7,137 nucleotides of DNA, from positions 1 through 7,137 of the forward strand of contig JBMOFW010000148.1 in the NCBI GenBank assembly GCA_049318685.1, written 5' to 3'. The notes under the pieces were generated by a model. It saw only the letters and a list, made by a program, of their open reading frames with translations, did no database searches and had not been told where the DNA came from. Of this stretch, positions 6,034 through 7,137 are shown piece by piece. Made by a program: the position numbers and the translations under genes. How positions within the stretch are numbered: the stretch's first letter is position 1; every line of letters begins with the position of its first letter. This DNA is from JAIXWP01 sp049318685. Its GTDB lineage: Bacteria > Bacteroidota > Bacteroidia > Flavobacteriales_D > Sanyastnellaceae.

Positions 6034-6626
6034 TGCAGTGGGATCCCGACTTTTTTGAACAACACGGCTATTGCGTTATCGACGAGGCCATACCGGCTGA
6101 AGAGGTTGCAGAAATTCGTCAAGCGATTTCCGAATTCATGGATGCGGAAGCGATGAAGCGCGCCGGTATCGGAAAAGAAGGGACGTTTGAATTGGATAAT
6201 GCCAAACGTGGTGACTTTATTAAATGGATTGATCCTGAAAATGCAAAAAATGGGACGAAACGTTATTTGGAACTGATAGAATCTCTTATTCAGTCGCTCA
6301 ATCGCGAATTTTTTATGGGTGTTCGCGATTTTGAATGCCACTATACCCAATATCCTGTTGGCACACGTTACATGGTGCATAGCGATCGCCACAAACATGG
6401 TTCGCATCGGGTCGTTTCATTCGTTTTTTATTTAAATGAAAATTGGCAAAAATCTGATGGGGGAGAGTTGATTGTGTATTTAGAAAATGGGGAACAAATG
6501 GAATTACTTCCTCAAGCCGGTCGCTTAATTCTTTTCCGAAGCGAATTGCTCCACGAAGTATTGGTGACTAACCGCATGCGACAGAGCATCACCGGATGGA
6601 TGTTAGATGAAAAAAGATTGATATAA
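6033..6626 (+). CDS. EGLN/PHD-like 2-oxoglutarate/Fe(II) prolyl hydroxylase
   Basis: A 197-residue cytoplasmic dioxygenase of the prolyl 4-hydroxylase (P4Hc) superfamily, which uses 2-oxoglutarate, O2 and Fe(II). The iron triad is His116 and Asp118 in YMVHSD plus His174 in LLHEV; Arg183 in RQSITGW should bind the 2-oxoglutarate carboxylate. The run YPVGTRYMVHSD (107-118), then SFVFYLNENW (129-138), GGELIVY (143-149) and RLILFRSELLHEV (164-176) closely follows the order seen in animal EGLN/PHD oxygen sensors, including the 9-residue His-to-Arg spacing. In bacteria, the Pseudomonas relative PPHD hydroxylates a proline of EF-Tu; a similar target here is inference. The start is the ATG at 6033, overlapping the lipoprotein stop as TAATG; the longer TTG start at 6021 lies inside the upstream gene and adds only four residues. 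No signal peptide is seen, so the product acts in a different compartment from its coupled partner. A strong terminator follows 3 bp after the stop. Confidence 0.92.
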   Translation: MQWDPDFFEQHGYCVIDEAIPAEEVAEIRQAISEFMDAEAMKRAGIGKEGTFELDNAKRGDFIKWIDPENAKNGTKRYLELIESLIQSLNREFFMGVRDFECHYTQYPVGTRYMVHSDRHKHGSHRVVSFVFYLNENWQKSDGGELIVYLENGEQMELLPQAGRLILFRSELLHEVLVTNRMRQSITGWMLDEKRLI

Positions 6627-6629
6627 AGC

Positions 6630-6655
6630 AAAAACCCCTCATTCGAGGGGTTTTT
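6630..6655. terminator. Bidirectional intrinsic terminator
   Basis: An 11-bp perfect stem pairs 6630-6640 (AAAAACCCCTC) with 6645-6655 (GAGGGGTTTTT) around the 4-nt loop ATTC. On the plus strand it begins 3 bp after the hydroxylase stop and is followed by ATTTTTG. The A-tract on the left arm becomes a U-tract on the minus strand, so it can also end transcripts from the small gene at 6678-6860, whose stop lies 22 bp away. Confidence 0.94.
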
Positions 6656-6677
6656 ATTTTTGTAAGGAATTTCTATA

Positions 6678-6860
6678 TCAAGCAGCCAACCAAGGTGGCG
6701 TAAGTTTCATCATCTTGGCTTGTTCTACCAATTGCTCATATCGCTGTTGCAATTGAGCGTGATGATTGGGAAACATATGTTTTGACCTGCTCATTCGCTC
6801 TTGGATTTCATTGAGCGTGTTCATCAAACTGGTCATTTGTTCGTGTTGTACAGCTGTCAT
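6678..6860 (-). CDS. Small hypothetical protein, 60 residues, helical
   Basis: I do not recognise this protein. From the ATG at 6860 it reads MTAVQHEQMTSLMNTLNEIQ and continues with a Gln/Met/His-rich segment to the C-terminus MKLTPPWLAA. Its heptad-like Leu/Met/Ile spacing (residues 9-23 and 37-51) suggests one or two amphipathic helices, with a break near FPNHH (30-34); it is soluble and has no signal peptide or cysteine. The frame is open further upstream to an ATG at 6956, but that would overlap the real end of the neighbouring gene (stop at 6922-6924), so 6860 or the internal ATG at 6836 is preferred. The leader holds only a weak AAAGAA before the ATG. It lies 61 bp downstream of the right-edge gene on the same strand and just before a terminator, so it is probably the last gene of that transcript. 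Small size makes the call uncertain. Confidence 0.6.
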   Translation of the reverse strand: MTAVQHEQMTSLMNTLNEIQERMSRSKHMFPNHHAQLQQRYEQLVEQAKMMKLTPPWLAA

Positions 6861-6921
6861 AATATTGTTCTTTGCTAGGTTAGTATTCCCGCTTTCTACG
6901 CAACCTTTCTCTGAAAAGTTA

Positions 6922-7137
6922 CTAGTTGAGGTCAGGAAATCTCGCCACAAAGTCATCCCGTTTCTTCTTCGAAGTAATGTATTGGAAAGTATATTTCACA
7001 TTATTCTCCTCAAACTTGCGCTTGTCGTCCTTAACCTCGGTGAGAATGGTAATGAAATCTTTGTCAGAGCTGATTACATTCATAATGCCTAGTTTGTATT
7101 CGAAGTAATACCAAGTACCTGGATCGAGTTCTAAGTA
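6922..7137 (-). CDS. C-terminal fragment of an unrecognised protein (5' partial, enters from right edge)
   Basis: The last 71 codons of a gene whose start lies beyond the right edge. The minus-strand frame beginning exactly at base 7137 is open down to a TAG (6922-6924) followed at once by TAA, a tandem stop. The product starts YLELDPGTWYYFEYKLGIMN, continues with VISSDKDFITILTEVKDDKR and ends KKKRDDFVARFPDLN. Its mix of aromatic beta-strand-like and Lys/Asp-rich segments looks like genuine folded protein. The opposite strand's open frames across this region lack such character. I cannot name the family; the Tyr/Trp-rich LDPGTWYYFEYKLG and the closing KKKRDDFVARFP are the pieces to search with. 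No membrane segment or signal is visible in this part. It is probably cotranscribed with the small gene downstream. Confidence 0.85.
   Translation of the reverse strand, partial: YLELDPGTWYYFEYKLGIMNVISSDKDFITILTEVKDDKRKFEENNVKYTFQYITSKKKRDDFVARFPDLN

Noticed and set aside
5832..6407. Long minus-strand open frame of 191 codons
   Set aside because: It is the shadow of the lipoprotein and hydroxylase genes, both of which have complete family motifs in the plus strand.
6861..6956. Start at 6956 for the small right-end gene
   Set aside because: It would overlap the last codons of the right-edge gene in another frame and add 32 unremarkable residues; the gene more likely begins at 6860.
6766..7108. 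Plus-strand open frames across the right end
   Set aside because: They are antisense to the two minus-strand genes, have no protein-family character or ribosome site, and the opposite strand reads as better protein.

Overview
The window looks like ordinary chromosomal DNA from a member of the Bacteroidota, probably a flavobacterium-like lineage. The evidence is as follows. Upstream regions carry matches to the Bacteroidota promoter pattern (TTTG, about 19 nt, TAnnTTTG). Only one gene has a clear Shine-Dalgarno site. The gene families (ABCG-type permease with a large loop, DUF1987/SiaC-like protein, M28 peptidase with a PDZ domain, TolB-like lipoprotein) are common in that phylum. No mobile element, tRNA, rRNA, CRISPR array or phage gene is visible. 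I did not find a convincing new multi-gene system.

Layout from left to right: (1) 2-1537 (+), the C-terminal half of an ABCG-like ABC transporter that enters from the left edge. (2) 1540-1917 (-), a SiaC/DUF1987 phosphoprotein that meets the transporter stop-to-stop with 2 bp between them. (3) 2021-2758 (+), a class I SAM methyltransferase, and 2760-3533 (+), a ZIP metal transporter with two His-rich loops; they are 1 bp apart and surely cotranscribed. (4) 3557-4855 (-), an exported M28 zinc peptidase with a C-terminal PDZ domain. (5) A compact divergent promoter region, about 4856-4941. (6) 4942-6033 (+), a TolB-like six-bladed propeller lipoprotein, overlapping by one base with 6033-6626 (+), an EGLN/PHD-like 2-oxoglutarate prolyl hydroxylase. 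This operon ends at a strong hairpin terminator, 6630-6655. (7) 6678-6860 (-), a 60-residue hypothetical protein that runs toward the same terminator. (8) 6922-7137 (-), the C-terminal end of an unrecognised protein that enters from the right edge.

Several gene starts differ from the longest open frame. The transporter is open to the left edge, so its TTG at 68 is an internal Leu codon. The SiaC-like protein starts at 1917, the lipoprotein at 4942, the hydroxylase at 6033 and the small protein at 6860. The frame at the right edge has no start codon in the window, so a start-based ORF search misses it, but its sequence clearly looks coding.

The genes do not form one pathway. The most interesting points are the PHD-like hydroxylase translationally coupled to an envelope lipoprotein, the ZIP transporter with predicted His-rich loops on both membrane faces, the orphan SiaC-like protein with the phosphorylatable Thr at position 68, and the roughly 235-residue loop between the last two helices of the ABCG-like permease.
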